From Myxococcota bacterium (GTDB lineage: Bacteria; Myxococcota_A; UBA9160; UBA6930): a DNA stretch of 64,000 nt. The notes beneath the pieces were generated by a model. The model worked only from the letters and a program-made list of their open reading frames with translations, did no database searches and was not told the DNA's origin. The stretch is taken from contig JANQOX010000025.1 in the NCBI GenBank assembly GCA_028285625.1, positions 270,461 to 334,460 on the forward strand, given 5' to 3'. Position 1 is the stretch's first letter, and each line of letters opens with the position of its first letter. Position numbers and translations under genes: made by a program. Of the stretch, positions 51,641-60,719 are shown piece by piece.

Positions 51641-52993
51641 ACGTCCACCGATACGGCCACGCCCGAAGCCGAAGAAGGCTGGTTCGCCCGCCTGCGCCGT
51701 CAGGTCGAGGAGAACCTCTGGAGCCGCGAGCCGCTGCCGCAGCCGCTCGGCTGGGCGCGGAACCTCGTCCAGCTGGGCATCGTGATCGGCGAGGGGTTCG
51801 TGCGCGATCAGCTCCTGATGCGCTCGCACTCGCTCACCTACCTGACGTTGCTCTCGATCGTTCCGATGCTCGCCCTGGTGGCGACGTTCGGCGATCTGGT
51901 GGGCGCGCGCGAGCAGATCATCGGCCTCATCCAGGAGCAGCTCTCGACCGCGGTGCCCGATGCCACGGAGTACCTGGTGGGCTTCGTGCAGGGCCTCGAC
52001 TTCCGCCAGCTCGGCGCCGGCGCCGGCGCGGTGCTGGTCTTCACCACGATCCTGGCGGTCGGCAACGCCGAGAAGGCCCTGAACGCGGTCTGGGGCGTGC
52101 AAGAGCAGCGCTCATGGCTCCGGCGCATTCCGGACTACCTGGCGCTGCTCGTGATCGCACCGCTGCTGGTGGGGCCGGCGCTCGCCATGCGGGGCGCGCT
52201 CGAAAGCCAGACGATCGTCCAGCGGCTGATGGAGATCCCAGGGCTCGAGGCGCTTCTCACCGCGGGCCTGACGCAGGTGCCCACGATCATGCTCGTGGTG
52301 GCCTTCAGCTTCCTCTACTGGTTCCTGCCCAATACCGACGTGAAGGCCGGGCCGGCACTGCTCGGGGGACTGGTTGCGGCCCTTCTGTTCACGCTGCTGC
52401 AGAAGGCCTTCGTACAGGTGACCGGCGGGGCCGCGGCCCGTTTCGGTGCCATGTTCGGCACGTTCGCGTCCGTGCCGATCTTCATGCTCTGGGTCTACTA
52501 CTCCTGGGCGGTGACGTTACTCGGTGCCGAGGTCAGCTACGCGACCCAGACCCTGCCACGCTACCGCCGCGAAGTGCGCGGCACCCCGGCGGGGCCTGCG
52601 GCGCGCGAGACGCTTGGGCTGGCCATCGCGGCCGAGGTCGCGCGGGCGTTCCGGACGGGGCGTGATCCGTGGACGACGGAGGCCCTCTCCGCGCACCTGG
52701 ATGTGCCGCTTCGAGTCGTGCGCGAGGTGATGGCCGAGCTCCAGGAAGGCGGCATCGTGCGGCCCTGCGCCGGCGAGGGCGACCCGGGCTACCAGTTGGG
52801 CCGAAGCGCCGACAGCGTGCGTGTGGTCGACGTCCTGGTGGCCCTGCGCGGCGAACGCACCACCGAGGTGCAGGTGGCCGAGGTGCAGGCGGTCGTCGCA
52901 GGCGTACTGGGCGAGATCGATCACGCCGCCGACGAGGGAAGCGGCCAGCGCACGCTCAAGGACCTGGTCGATGCCATGGGGGCCACGGCATGA
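51641..52993 (+). CDS. YihY/UPF0761 membrane protein with winged-helix tail, apparent ACG start
   Basis: About 450 residues. A YihY (BrkB-like) domain with six membrane helices is seen from LLMRSHSLTYLTLLSIVP to YYSWAVTLLGAEVSYA. A C-terminal winged-helix-like domain follows (AFRTGRDPWTTEALSAHLD, LRVVREVMAELQEGG). No ATG, GTG or TTG exists in frame between the upstream stop at 51562 and GTG 51782, yet family-like coding sequence (GWFARLRRQVEENLWSREP) lies before 51782. ACG 51641 has GGAG six bases upstream and is one base from ATG. The safe shorter form is 51782-52993. It was once named ribonuclease BN in error; the function is unknown. Confidence 0.78.
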   Translation, partial: TSTDTATPEAEEGWFARLRRQVEENLWSREPLPQPLGWARNLVQLGIVIGEGFVRDQLLMRSHSLTYLTLLSIVPMLALVATFGDLVGAREQIIGLIQEQLSTAVPDATEYLVGFVQGLDFRQLGAGAGAVLVFTTILAVGNAEKALNAVWGVQEQRSWLRRIPDYLALLVIAPLLVGPALAMRGALESQTIVQRLMEIPGLEALLTAGLTQVPTIMLVVAFSFLYWFLPNTDVKAGPALLGGLVAALLFTLLQKAFVQVTGGAAARFGAMFGTFASVPIFMLWVYYSWAVTLLGAEVSYATQTLPRYRREVRGTPAGPAARETLGLAIAAEVARAFRTGRDPWTTEALSAHLDVPLRVVREVMAELQEGGIVRPCAGEGDPGYQLGRSADSVRVVDVLVALRGERTTEVQVAEVQAVVAGVLGEIDHAADEGSGQRTLKDLVDAMGATA

Positions 52994-53042
52994 GGCCTCG
53001 TGTGCCCTCGATCGCTCCAGCGCGGATGCCCGGTCCTGGTTC

Positions 53043-54185
53043 GTGATCTACCTCGACCACAACGCCACCACGCCGCTTCGACCCGAGGTCGTCGAAGCCA
53101 TGACGCGCGTCCTGCGCGACGTGCCCGGCAACCCCTCGAGCACGCATGCGCTCGGCCGGACGGCGCGCGGGGTCGTCGAGGCCGCGCGCGATCAGCTCGG
53201 GGCGCTCGTGGGTGCCGCCCCCGGCAAGATCGTCTTCACCGGGAGCGCGACCGAGGCGAACAATGCCGCGCTGCATGGTGCCGCGGGCCCACGGGGCCGC
53301 GGAGCACACCTGGTGACGACGACCATCGAACATCCGTCGGTTGCGGAGCCGGCCTCGCTGCTGGAGAAGCAGGGCGCCGTGGTGACGCGCATCGGTGTCG
53401 ATTCGACTTGCCGGGTCGATCCCGACGAGCTGGCCGCCGCGCTTCGCCCCGGGGAGACCGCGCTGGTCTCGGTGATCCTGGCGAACAACGAAACGGGCGT
53501 CATCCAGGACGTGGCGCGGATCGGCGAACTCGCCGCCGAAGCCGGCGTGCCCCTGCACGTCGACGCGACCCAGGCGGTGGGCAAGATCCCGGTGGACGTG
53601 GGCGCCCTCGGGGCGTCGCTGCTTTGCGGCACCGCGCACAAGCTGAACGGTCCCAAGGGTGTGGGCTTCCTGGTGGATGCGGGGCGCACGCCGTCGGAGC
53701 CGTACGTGCGCGGGGGCCCGCAAGAACGCCGCCGCCGCGGCGGCACCGAGAACGTGGCCGGCATCTGCGGACTCGGCGTCGCCGCGGACCTGGCACGGCA
53801 GGAACTCGGGGCGCGCGCGGCGCGTCATGCCGCCCTGCGCGATCGGCTGGAGGCCGGGTTGCGCGCCGCCATGCCCGGGCTGCGCCGCAACGGCGTGCTC
53901 GACCAGGTGCTGCCGAACACGCTCAGCATCGTGCTCGAGGGCGTGCCCGGAGACGTGCTGGTCGAAGCGCTCGACGGCGAGGGCATCGCCGTCTCGGCTG
54001 GGGCCGCGTGCCACTCCGGATCGGTTTCGCCCTCGGCCACGCTGCTGGCCATGGGCCTCGACGCGGAGCAGGCACGCGGGTCGCTTCGCCTCTCGGTGGG
54101 GCACGGCGTGGATGCCGATCAGATCGACCACGTCGTGAAGACGCTGCCGGTACTGGCCGAGCGTGTGCGTGGGGCCGCAGCCTGA
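53043..54185 (+). CDS. Cysteine desulfurase (NifS/IscS family)
   Basis: 380 residues, PLP enzyme that takes sulfur from cysteine and passes it to thiouridylase, Fe-S or other acceptors. YLDHNATTPLRPEVVEAM opens it. The PLP lysine is in CGTAHKLNGPKG (about Lys200), with TIEHPSV and HVDATQAVGK as cofactor contacts. The catalytic Cys is in SAGAACHSGSVSPS (about Cys321), a His-containing variant of the usual ACTSG loop. It directly precedes mnmA, so delivery of sulfur to tRNA 2-thiouridine is the likely job. GTG 53043 begins at the conserved strand. Confidence 0.93.
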   Translation: MIYLDHNATTPLRPEVVEAMTRVLRDVPGNPSSTHALGRTARGVVEAARDQLGALVGAAPGKIVFTGSATEANNAALHGAAGPRGRGAHLVTTTIEHPSVAEPASLLEKQGAVVTRIGVDSTCRVDPDELAAALRPGETALVSVILANNETGVIQDVARIGELAAEAGVPLHVDATQAVGKIPVDVGALGASLLCGTAHKLNGPKGVGFLVDAGRTPSEPYVRGGPQERRRRGGTENVAGICGLGVAADLARQELGARAARHAALRDRLEAGLRAAMPGLRRNGVLDQVLPNTLSIVLEGVPGDVLVEALDGEGIAVSAGAACHSGSVSPSATLLAMGLDAEQARGSLRLSVGHGVDADQIDHVVKTLPVLAERVRGAAA

Positions 54186-54198
54186 TGCGAGGCGCGCA

Positions 54199-55281
54199 GT
54201 GAGTACGCGAGGCCGCATCGTCGTGGGCATGTCGGGAGGTGTCGACTCGTCGGTCGCCGCCGCGTTGCTGTGCGAGCAGGGCTACGAGGTGATCGGCGTC
54301 ACCATGCACCTGGCTGGAAGCGACAGCCGTTGCTGCTCCCTCGACGACGCCGACGATGCGCGGCGGGTGGCGGATCGCCTGGGCATCCGGTTCTACGTCG
54401 CCAACTACAAGGACCGCTTCCGAAGCGAGGTGATCGAACCTTTCGCCGACGCCTACCTGGCTGGGCGCACGCCGATCCCGTGCGTCGCGTGCAATCGGCG
54501 CTTCAAGTTCCATCACCTGCTGTCCCGGGCGAGAGCGCTCGGGGCCGAAGCCGTGGCGACGGGCCACTACGCGCAGCGGCGTCCGGGCATTCAGGAAGAC
54601 GACACCGCGACCCTCTGGCGCGGCCGCGACCGGTCCAAGGACCAGAGCTACTTCCTGTTCGACCTCGGACCTGCCGAACTGCGCCATGCGCGCTTTCCGG
54701 TGGGTGGGCTCGAGAAGGACGAGGTGCGGGAACGAGCCCGCGATCTGGGGCTGGCCACCGCAGAGAAGCCCGAGAGTCAGGAGATCTGCTTCGTCCCCGA
54801 CGGCGACTACGCACGCGTGGTCGGCGAGATCCGTCCCGGACGGCTCCCCGGACCGGGGGACCTGGTGGATGCCGAGGGCGCCGTGCTGGGCCGCCACCCC
54901 GGGATCCACCACTTCACGGTGGGACAGCGACGGGGGCTCGGGCTGCCAGGGGGGCCCTGGTACGTGCGCCGCGTCGAGGCCGCCACCAACCGCGTCGTGG
55001 TCGGGCGCGCCGACGAACTTCGCGTGCACGGGGCGCACCTGCGCGGGGTGCGTTTCACCAGCGGCGCGGCGCCCGAGGGGCCGCTTCGCGGCGAGGTGCA
55101 GATCCGATATCGGCATGCAGGCGCGCCGGCGAAGATCGTCGCGACGGATTCCGGCGAGGCGCAGGTCTATTTCGAGGAGCCCGAGCGTGCGGTGGCACCG
55201 GGCCAGGCTGCCGTCTTCTACCGCGGCGAGCAGGTGCTCGGCGGCGGCTGGATCGAAGCGCCGATCGAGAGCCCGGCGTGA
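54199..55281 (+). CDS. mnmA: tRNA-specific 2-thiouridylase
   Basis: 360 residues. Puts sulfur on U34 of Lys, Glu and Gln tRNAs. PP-loop GMSGGVDSSVAAALL. The catalytic Cys pair is in PIPCVACNRRFKF and SQEICFVPDGDYARV. The DQSYFLF segment matches DQSYFL of the family. GTG 54199 lies 13 bases after the desulfurase stop with GAGG upstream. Its stop overlaps the rnc GTG (GTGA at 55278), so desulfurase, mnmA, rnc and era look like one operon. Confidence 0.95.
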   Translation: MSTRGRIVVGMSGGVDSSVAAALLCEQGYEVIGVTMHLAGSDSRCCSLDDADDARRVADRLGIRFYVANYKDRFRSEVIEPFADAYLAGRTPIPCVACNRRFKFHHLLSRARALGAEAVATGHYAQRRPGIQEDDTATLWRGRDRSKDQSYFLFDLGPAELRHARFPVGGLEKDEVRERARDLGLATAEKPESQEICFVPDGDYARVVGEIRPGRLPGPGDLVDAEGAVLGRHPGIHHFTVGQRRGLGLPGGPWYVRRVEAATNRVVVGRADELRVHGAHLRGVRFTSGAAPEGPLRGEVQIRYRHAGAPAKIVATDSGEAQVYFEEPERAVAPGQAAVFYRGEQVLGGGWIEAPIESPA

Positions 55282-56006
55282 GCCCGGACGACACGGACCG
55301 CGGTTGCGAGGGCGACGTCGCGCCGCTCGATCTGGGCCATGCGTTCTCCGACCCGACGCTCCTCGAGACCGCGCTCACCCATGCGTCGCTCGCGCAGGAG
55401 CGCGATGGCAGCCGCGGCAACGAGCGCATGGAGTTCCTCGGGGATGCGGTGCTCGACCTCGTGATCTCGCGCGCGCTCTACGACGTCCACCCGGGCTGGT
55501 CCGAGGGCACGCTCACGCGTGCGCGGGCGAGCCTGGTGAACACCGGCTCCCTCGCGCGAAGGGCGCGCGCGATCGGGCTCGGTGCGCACCTGCGCCTGGG
55601 GCGTTCCGAACGCAAGGGGCGCGGCGGCGAGAAGCCGTCGATCCTTGCGAACGCCTTCGAGGCGACGGTCGCAGCGGTCTACCTCGATGGAGGCCTCGCG
55701 GCGGCCGAGACGCTCGTGCGCAAGTCCTTTCCCGAAGCCTGGGATCCCGACGCGCCGCCCCCGCAGCGCGATCCGAAGACGCGCCTCAACGAGTGGGCGG
55801 TGGCCGAGCTGGGGGCGCCTCTGGCGTACGAGGGGCTGGTGGATCACGGCGAGGACGCCGCCGAAGCGCGCTTCGAGGTGGAGGTCCGGCTCCCAGACGG
55901 CGCGCACAAGGGCCGTGGGCCCACGAGGCGGGACGCCGAGCGGCAGGCGGCGGCCGCCGCGCTCGAGGCGGTGGGCGCGCGCGACGAGGGGGCGGGTGTC
56001 CGTTGA
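55278..56006 (+). CDS. rnc: Ribonuclease III
   Basis: 242 residues. Double-strand-specific RNase. The RNase III signature is NERMEFLGDAVLDLVIS. Second acidic site ILANAFEATVAAVYLDGG. The C-terminal dsRNA-binding domain is DPKTRLNEWAVAELGAPLAY ending in RRDAERQAAAAALEAV. GTG 55278 overlaps the mnmA stop. Its TGA overlaps the era TTG (TTGA at 56003), the usual rnc-era pairing. Confidence 0.95.
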   Translation: MSPDDTDRGCEGDVAPLDLGHAFSDPTLLETALTHASLAQERDGSRGNERMEFLGDAVLDLVISRALYDVHPGWSEGTLTRARASLVNTGSLARRARAIGLGAHLRLGRSERKGRGGEKPSILANAFEATVAAVYLDGGLAAAETLVRKSFPEAWDPDAPPPQRDPKTRLNEWAVAELGAPLAYEGLVDHGEDAAEARFEVEVRLPDGAHKGRGPTRRDAERQAAAAALEAVGARDEGAGVR

Positions 56007-56866
56007 GCGACACGCATCACTCCGGTGTGGTCGCCTTGCTGGGCCGCCCGAACGCGGGGAAGTCGACCCTGCTCAACCGGCTGCTCGGACAGAAGCTCGC
56101 CATCGTGACGGCGAAGCCGCAGACCACGCGCAGCCGCATCCTCGGCATCCTGAACCTGCCTGGAGCCCAGCTGCTGTTGATGGATACGCCCGGCTTCCAC
56201 GACAGCGGCAAGGCTTTGAACCGCGCCCTGAATGGCATCGTGGAGGAGGTCGCCGAGGACTGCGACGTGGCCGTGCTGCTGGTGGACGCGATGCGCGGCC
56301 TCGATCCGGGCCACGAGGAGCTGCGCGCGAGCCTGGCCGAACGAGGCGCGCGCGTCGTGCTCGTGGCCACCCAGTGCGATCGGCCGGGCGCCGAGGACGG
56401 CGCGCGCGCCATGGCTGCCGACCACGCCATCTCGGCTCGGACGGGGGAGGGCGTGGAGGCACTGCTCGCGACCCTGGTGGCTGCCGTGCCCGAGGGCCCG
56501 CCGTTCTACCCAGAAGACCAGCTCACGGACCTCTCGCTGCGCTTCCTGGCCGCCGAACTCATCCGCGAGGCCGTCTTCGAGGAACTCGACCAGGAGGTTC
56601 CCTATGAGACGGCCGTCGAGATCATGGCCTACGACGAGTCCGACCCCGCCATCGTGCGGATCCGCGCTCGCCTGCTGGTCGAACGCGAGTCGCAAAAGGC
56701 CATGGTGATCGGAGCCGGTGGGCGCATGGTCAAGCGCATCGGGATCCGGGCGCGCAAGGGCCTCGAGGCGCTGCTCGAGACACGGGTGCACCTCGAGCTG
56801 CGTGCCAAGGCCGAGCCCCGCTGGTCGAAGAAACCGGGTCGGCTCGAGGCCCTCGGCTATCGGTAG
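56003..56866 (+). CDS. era: GTPase Era with altered G4 motif
   Basis: 287 residues, 16S rRNA-binding GTPase needed for 30S assembly. G1 GRPNAGKSTLLNRLLGQK, G2 PQTTRSRILGI, G3 MDTPGFHD and the C-terminal KH domain (VIGAGGRMVKRIG) are as expected. G4, normally NKxD, reads TQCD (VLVATQCDRPG), losing the Asn and Lys that contact guanine. The G5-like SAR is present. The rest is intact, so the gene is probably functional with weakened or changed guanine specificity. TTG 56003 overlaps rnc; with it the protein has normal length. Confidence 0.93.
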   Translation: MSDTHHSGVVALLGRPNAGKSTLLNRLLGQKLAIVTAKPQTTRSRILGILNLPGAQLLLMDTPGFHDSGKALNRALNGIVEEVAEDCDVAVLLVDAMRGLDPGHEELRASLAERGARVVLVATQCDRPGAEDGARAMAADHAISARTGEGVEALLATLVAAVPEGPPFYPEDQLTDLSLRFLAAELIREAVFEELDQEVPYETAVEIMAYDESDPAIVRIRARLLVERESQKAMVIGAGGRMVKRIGIRARKGLEALLETRVHLELRAKAEPRWSKKPGRLEALGYR

Positions 56867-56887
56867 GCGGCGACTCCAAGTCACGGC

Positions 56888-56917
56888 CCCGGCGCCGATT
56901 TCGTGAGCGGCGCCGGG
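56888..56917 (+). terminator. Hairpin after the rnc-era operon
   Basis: Perfect 10-base stem CCCGGCGCCG / CGGCGCCGGG with a 10-base loop, 21 bases after the era stop. No T-run follows. Consistent with operon end. Confidence 0.55.
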
Positions 56918-56937
56918 CGTGTTGGGGGCAAACCTCT

Positions 56938-56967
56938 TTGACGCCGCGGGCTTCGGTGCGTTAGCTT
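56938..56967 (+). promoter_or_regulatory. Possible promoter of the beta-oxidation pair
   Basis: TTGACG and TAGCTT are separated by 18 bases, upstream of the dehydrogenase start. The -35 is strong; the -10 keeps the first two bases and the last. Confidence 0.3.
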
Positions 56968-57048
56968 CGTCCGGCTCGGCAGGCTCCGCTTGCCCCCCAT
57001 TCGAGACGATCGCGGCACGAAATGCCGCCAACCGAGGAACCGCGCCCC

Positions 57049-58395
57049 ATGTCGAGTCGCCTGAGCCCTGCCGAGATCCGCAAGCTGGCCGCGAGCCGCA
57101 AGATCGAGCGCGTGGTCGTGCTCGGAGCCAACGGCACCATGGGCTACGGGAGCGGCGCGCTGTTCACCACCGCCGTTCCCCAGGTCACGTTCCTGGCGCG
57201 CACCAAGGCCAAGGCCGAAGAGGGCCTGGGCGACGCCATCAAGCAGGTGCGTTCGCCCACCGTGGCTTCCCGGTCGACCGTCGGCTCCTATGACGACGAC
57301 CTCGAGGCGGCGGTCGCCGGCGCCGATCTGATCTTCGAGGCGCTGACCGAGGACTTCGGCGTCAAGAAGGAGATGTTCGACAAGGTCGAGAGCTGCCGCC
57401 GCGACGACTCGATCGTTGCGACCGTCACCTCGGGCCTGTCGATCAACAAGCTCTGCGAAGGCCGGAGCGATTCGTTCCGCAAGAACTTCCTCGGCCTCCA
57501 CTTCTTCAATCCGCCGAACGTCATCGTCGGGACCGAGCTCATCGCCGGCAACGACACCGACCCGGAGCTCGTCGACTTCATCGACGCCTTCAGCCAGATC
57601 CGGCTCGGGCGCGAGATGATCCGCACCGCCGACACGCCGGCCTTCGCCGGCAACCGCGTCGGCTTCAAGGTGCTGAACGAGGCCGCGCAGCTTGCCGAGC
57701 AGCTCGGACCGATGCTGGTCGATCGGCTGATCGGGCCCTACACCGGCCGCGCCATGACGCCGCTCGCCACCATCGACCTCGTCGGCTGGGACATCCACCG
57801 TGCGATCGTCGACAACGTCTACGACAACACGAACGACGAGTCCCACGAGACCAACAAGCTGCCCGAGTACATGGACAAGCTCATGGAGAAGGGCGTGCTG
57901 GGCAACAAGACGGGGCGCGGCTTCTTCTATCGCGACGATGAGAAGAAGCAGCACGTGCTCGACCCGAAGACGGGCGGGTACAGCCCGGCCTCGGAGGTCG
58001 CGCTTCCCGATCTCTCCTACATCGACGACGTCGCCACCCTCTACAAGGAGGGCCGCTACGCCGAGGGAATGCAGATCTTCCTCGGCGCCGAGGGCGACGA
58101 GGCGGCGCTCGCTCGCAAGGTGATCGCCGGCTACGTCAGCTATGCGTTCCACCGCGTGGGCGAGGTCACCGAGACCATCGACGGCATCGACCGGATCATG
58201 GGCATGGGCTTCAACTGGGCGCCCCCCAGCGTGCTCGTCGACACCATGGGTGGCGCGGCTGCCGCCGTGGAGATGATCTCGAAGGCCGGCGTGCCGGTGC
58301 CCGCCAACCTCGAGGAGGCCGCCCGGACCGGCGAGCCCGCGCGTTTCTTCGACCACCCCCGCATCAACGTGGGGAAGTTCTTCGTCGCGGGCTGA
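57049..58395 (+). CDS. 3-hydroxyacyl-CoA dehydrogenase
   Basis: 448 residues, FadB/PaaH-type NAD-dependent enzyme without an enoyl-hydratase part. Rossmann loop VVLGANGTMGYGSGAL, catalytic His in LGLHFFNPPNV with the Glu in GTELIAG, Asn in AFAGNRVGFKVLNEA. Two C-terminal helical domains follow; FNWAPPSVLVDTMGG is the second-domain match to the pattern GPF-x-D. ATG 57049 is preferred because GAGGAA precedes it; in-frame ATG 57022 is an alternative. It works with the thiolase downstream in fatty-acid beta-oxidation. Confidence 0.92.
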   Translation: MSSRLSPAEIRKLAASRKIERVVVLGANGTMGYGSGALFTTAVPQVTFLARTKAKAEEGLGDAIKQVRSPTVASRSTVGSYDDDLEAAVAGADLIFEALTEDFGVKKEMFDKVESCRRDDSIVATVTSGLSINKLCEGRSDSFRKNFLGLHFFNPPNVIVGTELIAGNDTDPELVDFIDAFSQIRLGREMIRTADTPAFAGNRVGFKVLNEAAQLAEQLGPMLVDRLIGPYTGRAMTPLATIDLVGWDIHRAIVDNVYDNTNDESHETNKLPEYMDKLMEKGVLGNKTGRGFFYRDDEKKQHVLDPKTGGYSPASEVALPDLSYIDDVATLYKEGRYAEGMQIFLGAEGDEAALARKVIAGYVSYAFHRVGEVTETIDGIDRIMGMGFNWAPPSVLVDTMGGAAAAVEMISKAGVPVPANLEEAARTGEPARFFDHPRINVGKFFVAG

Positions 58396-58447
58396 ACCCC
58401 GCAACGACGTTCTCTGCCGTGGGCCGTGCCCCCGGCACCAAAGCAGC

Positions 58448-58458
58448 AGGAGGTGATC
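58448..58458 (+). promoter_or_regulatory. Ribosome-binding site of the thiolase gene
   Basis: AGGAGGTGATC is an 11-base match to the complement of the 16S rRNA 3' end, touching ATG 58459. It decides this start over the in-frame ATG 58426 and implies strong translation. Confidence 0.8.
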
Positions 58459-59694
58459 ATGGCGGCAGGATCCGAGGTCTACGTTCTTGGTGGCTACCAG
58501 ACGGACTTCGCCCGGAACTGGACGAAGGAGAGCAAGCACTTCTCCGCGCTGATGCGCGAGGGTGTGCTCGGCGCGCTGGAGACCTGCTCGATCGCCCCCG
58601 AGGAGATCGAGAGCGCCCACGTCGGCAACTTCGCCGCAGAGCTCTACTGCATGCAGGGCCACCTCGGCGCGTTCTTCACCGAAGTGCATCCGGCATTCAG
58701 TGGGCTCCCCACGGGCCGCCACGAGGCCGCCTGCGCCTCGGGCTCGATTGCGCTCCTGGCCGCATCGGCCGAGATCGAGGCCGGTCGCTACGACCTCCAG
58801 GCCGTGGTCGGCATCGAGCAGATGAAGACGGTCTCGGCCGCCGAGGGCGGGGCCTACCTGGGCACGGCCGCCTGGTACGAGCAGGAGGCCGAGGGCATCG
58901 AGTTCCCCTTCCCGAAGCTCTTCGGCCGGCTCGGCGACGAGTACGACAAGCGCTACGGCCTGAAGGACGAGTACCTCGCCGAGATCAGTCGACTGAACTA
59001 CGACAACGCCAAGCTCAACCCCAACGCGCAGACGCGTACCTGGTACATGAACCGGGAGCACGCGCTCTGCCGCACCGACGACAACCCGGCGGTGGGGGGC
59101 CGCATCCGCATCGCCGACTGCTCGCAGGTGACCGACGGCGCGGTGTGCGTCTTCCTGGCGTCTCGCGACTACGCCGAGAAGTACGCCAAGGGCATGGGCC
59201 TCAAGCTCGAGGAGATCCCGCGCATCAAGGGTTGGGGCCACAACACGGCCCGCCTGCGCTTCGCGGACAAGGTGGCCGAGTCGGCCAATGACCAGTACGT
59301 GCTGCCCCACGTGCGTTCGACGGTGACGTCGGCCATGCGCCGGGCGGGCATCGAAGACGTGAACGGGGTCGACGGCATCGAGACCCACGACTGCTTCACC
59401 ACGTCCGAGTACATGGCCATCGACCACTTCGGCATCACGGCGCCCGGCGAGAGCTGGAAGGCCGTCGAAGAGGGCTGGCTCGAGATCGATGGCAAGCACC
59501 CCATCAACCCCAGTGGCGGACTGATCGGCGCGGGCCATCCGGTGGGGGCCACCGGCGTCCGCCAGCTGCTCGATTCCCATGCGCAGGTGACCGGCAATGC
59601 GGGCGCCTACCAGGTCGAGGGAGCCAAGAACTTCCAGACCCTGAACATCGGCGGCAGCGGGACCACCAGCGTGAGCTTCGTCGTCGGGGTCTAG
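58459..59694 (+). CDS. Thiolase (acetyl-CoA acyltransferase, SCP2-like)
   Basis: 411 residues. Cleaves 3-ketoacyl-CoA with CoA, last step of beta-oxidation. The nucleophile Cys is in [31 protein letters not shown] and [18 protein letters not shown] carry the second Cys-region and catalytic His. The C-terminal [12 protein letters not shown] is typical of the SCP2/non-classical thiolase branch. Very strong ribosome-binding site. Co-transcribed with the dehydrogenase upstream and probably with the small lipoprotein three bases downstream. Confidence 0.92.
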   Translation: MAAGSEVYVLGGYQTDFARNWTKESKHFSALMREGVLGALETCSIAPEEIESAHVGNFAAELYCMQGHLGAFFTEVHPAFSGLPTGRHEAACASGSIALLAASAEIEAGRYDLQAVVGIEQMKTVSAAEGGAYLGTAAWYEQEAEGIEFPFPKLFGRLGDEYDKRYGLKDEYLAEISRLNYDNAKLNPNAQTRTWYMNREHALCRTDDNPAVGGRIRIADCSQVTDGAVCVFLASRDYAEKYAKGMGLKLEEIPRIKGWGHNTARLRFADKVAESANDQYVLPHVRSTVTSAMRRAGIEDVNGVDGIETHDCFTTSEYMAIDHFGITAPGESWKAVEEGWLEIDGKHPINPSGGLIGAGHPVGATGVRQLLDSHAQVTGNAGAYQVEGAKNFQTLNIGGSGTTSVSFVVGV

Positions 59695-59697
59695 CCC

Positions 59698-59985
59698 TTG
59701 TCCAAGGCTCGCATCGGGCTCGGCCTGCTCTTGGCCGGGGTGATCGCGCTCGGCATCGCTTGCGCACCGCGCGTGGGAAGCGACCGCTGGTGCTCGAAGA
59801 TGAAGGACAAGCCGAAGGGCGAGTGGACCGCCAACGAGGCGGGCGCCTACGCCAAGTACTGCTTCCTCGGCATGGACGATGAGCGGCTCTGCAGGGAGCT
59901 CGAGAAGAAGCCGAAGGGCGACTGGACGGCCAATGAGACGGCCGCCTACGCCAAGAGCTGCCTGGTGGACCGCTCGGACGACTAG
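59698..59985 (+). CDS. Small lipoprotein with two DUF3012-like repeats
   Basis: 95 residues. Signal peptide with lipobox ALGIAC, so Cys22 is probably lipidated. The mature part has two copies of a short unit: WCSKMKDKPKGEWTANEAGA with YAKYC, and LCRELEKKPKGDWTANETAA with YAKSC. This unit matches my memory of DUF3012, where I recall a single copy. TTG 59698 starts three bases after the thiolase stop. Function unknown. Its TAG is shared within CTAG with the convergent coq4. Confidence 0.75.
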   Translation: MSKARIGLGLLLAGVIALGIACAPRVGSDRWCSKMKDKPKGEWTANEAGAYAKYCFLGMDDERLCRELEKKPKGDWTANETAAYAKSCLVDRSDD

Positions 59986-60719
59986 GCGGCGGCCACCTCC
60001 CGGGGGAGGCCGCCGGGGTGGGCCCTTTCGAAAGGCGCCAGGCCCACCATCGTCTGCACGCTCGAGAGAGGCTGGCCAAGTAGGGCCTCCCAGCGCACCA
60101 GGTCGAGGCAAGCGGCGCCCCGTCCGCGCCGCCAAGCGCCCATCTCGCTACGGAGCACACGCCAGCCGTGTTGGCGCATGAGTTCCGTGGCGGCCCCCAC
60201 GGTGAGCAGGCGTTGCGCGCGACCGCCGCGCTGGCCCAGGGTGAAGGCCAGCAAGACGGCCTCGCCCACGCCGTCGGTGTCGTACCCGGTCACCACGTGG
60301 TGCACGTCGTGGAGGAGGATGAGCCGATCGTGGTACCACGCGCGCGCAGCGTCGAGCGGGGGCAGGGCGCCCTCTGCGACCCAGCGCGAGCGCACCTCCC
60401 GATGCAGCTCGACGATGGCCAACGGTTCGAAGCCGTTCGCGTCCAGGTAGGTCAGGTAGGAACGTCCGAGACTGCCCTCGGGCAGGCGCGCGAGGGCGCC
60501 ACGGTCCGCCAGGTGCGCGCCGAGGTCGGGGCGCTCGGAGAGCAGGGCGCGGCCTTCGGGGTGCCGGGCGAATCGGCGGAACTGCGCGTCCTGTTCGTGC
60601 TGACCGATGGCGAACCCGAAGTCCATGGCACGCCCGGTGTCGTCCGGGTCGTCCATCAGGGCCCGAAACGCGCGCCAGGCCCGGGGCCAGTCCGTGCGCG
60701 GGACGGCAGGGGTGCTCAT
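59982..60719 (-). CDS. Coq4-like protein
   Basis: 245 residues. The Coq4 metal-binding motif is seen in LILLHDVHHVVTGYDTDGVGEAVL (HDxxH with the downstream Glu); here in short form, HDVHHVVTGY then GVGEA. In eukaryotes Coq4 acts in ubiquinone assembly and ring decarboxylation. No ubiquinone gene is near, so a role in quinone or another lipid-like ligand is open. ATG 60719 overlaps the tetR stop (ATGA), so expression is under the adjacent regulator. Confidence 0.82.
   Translation of the reverse strand: MSTPAVPRTDWPRAWRAFRALMDDPDDTGRAMDFGFAIGQHEQDAQFRRFARHPEGRALLSERPDLGAHLADRGALARLPEGSLGRSYLTYLDANGFEPLAIVELHREVRSRWVAEGALPPLDAARAWYHDRLILLHDVHHVVTGYDTDGVGEAVLLAFTLGQRGGRAQRLLTVGAATELMRQHGWRVLRSEMGAWRRGRGAACLDLVRWEALLGQPLSSVQTMVGLAPFERAHPGGLPREVAAA

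Noticed and set aside
56881-60135. A 1084-codon minus-strand open frame across the dehydrogenase, thiolase and lipoprotein genes
   Set aside because: It spans three unrelated real genes on the other strand and shows only shadow composition.
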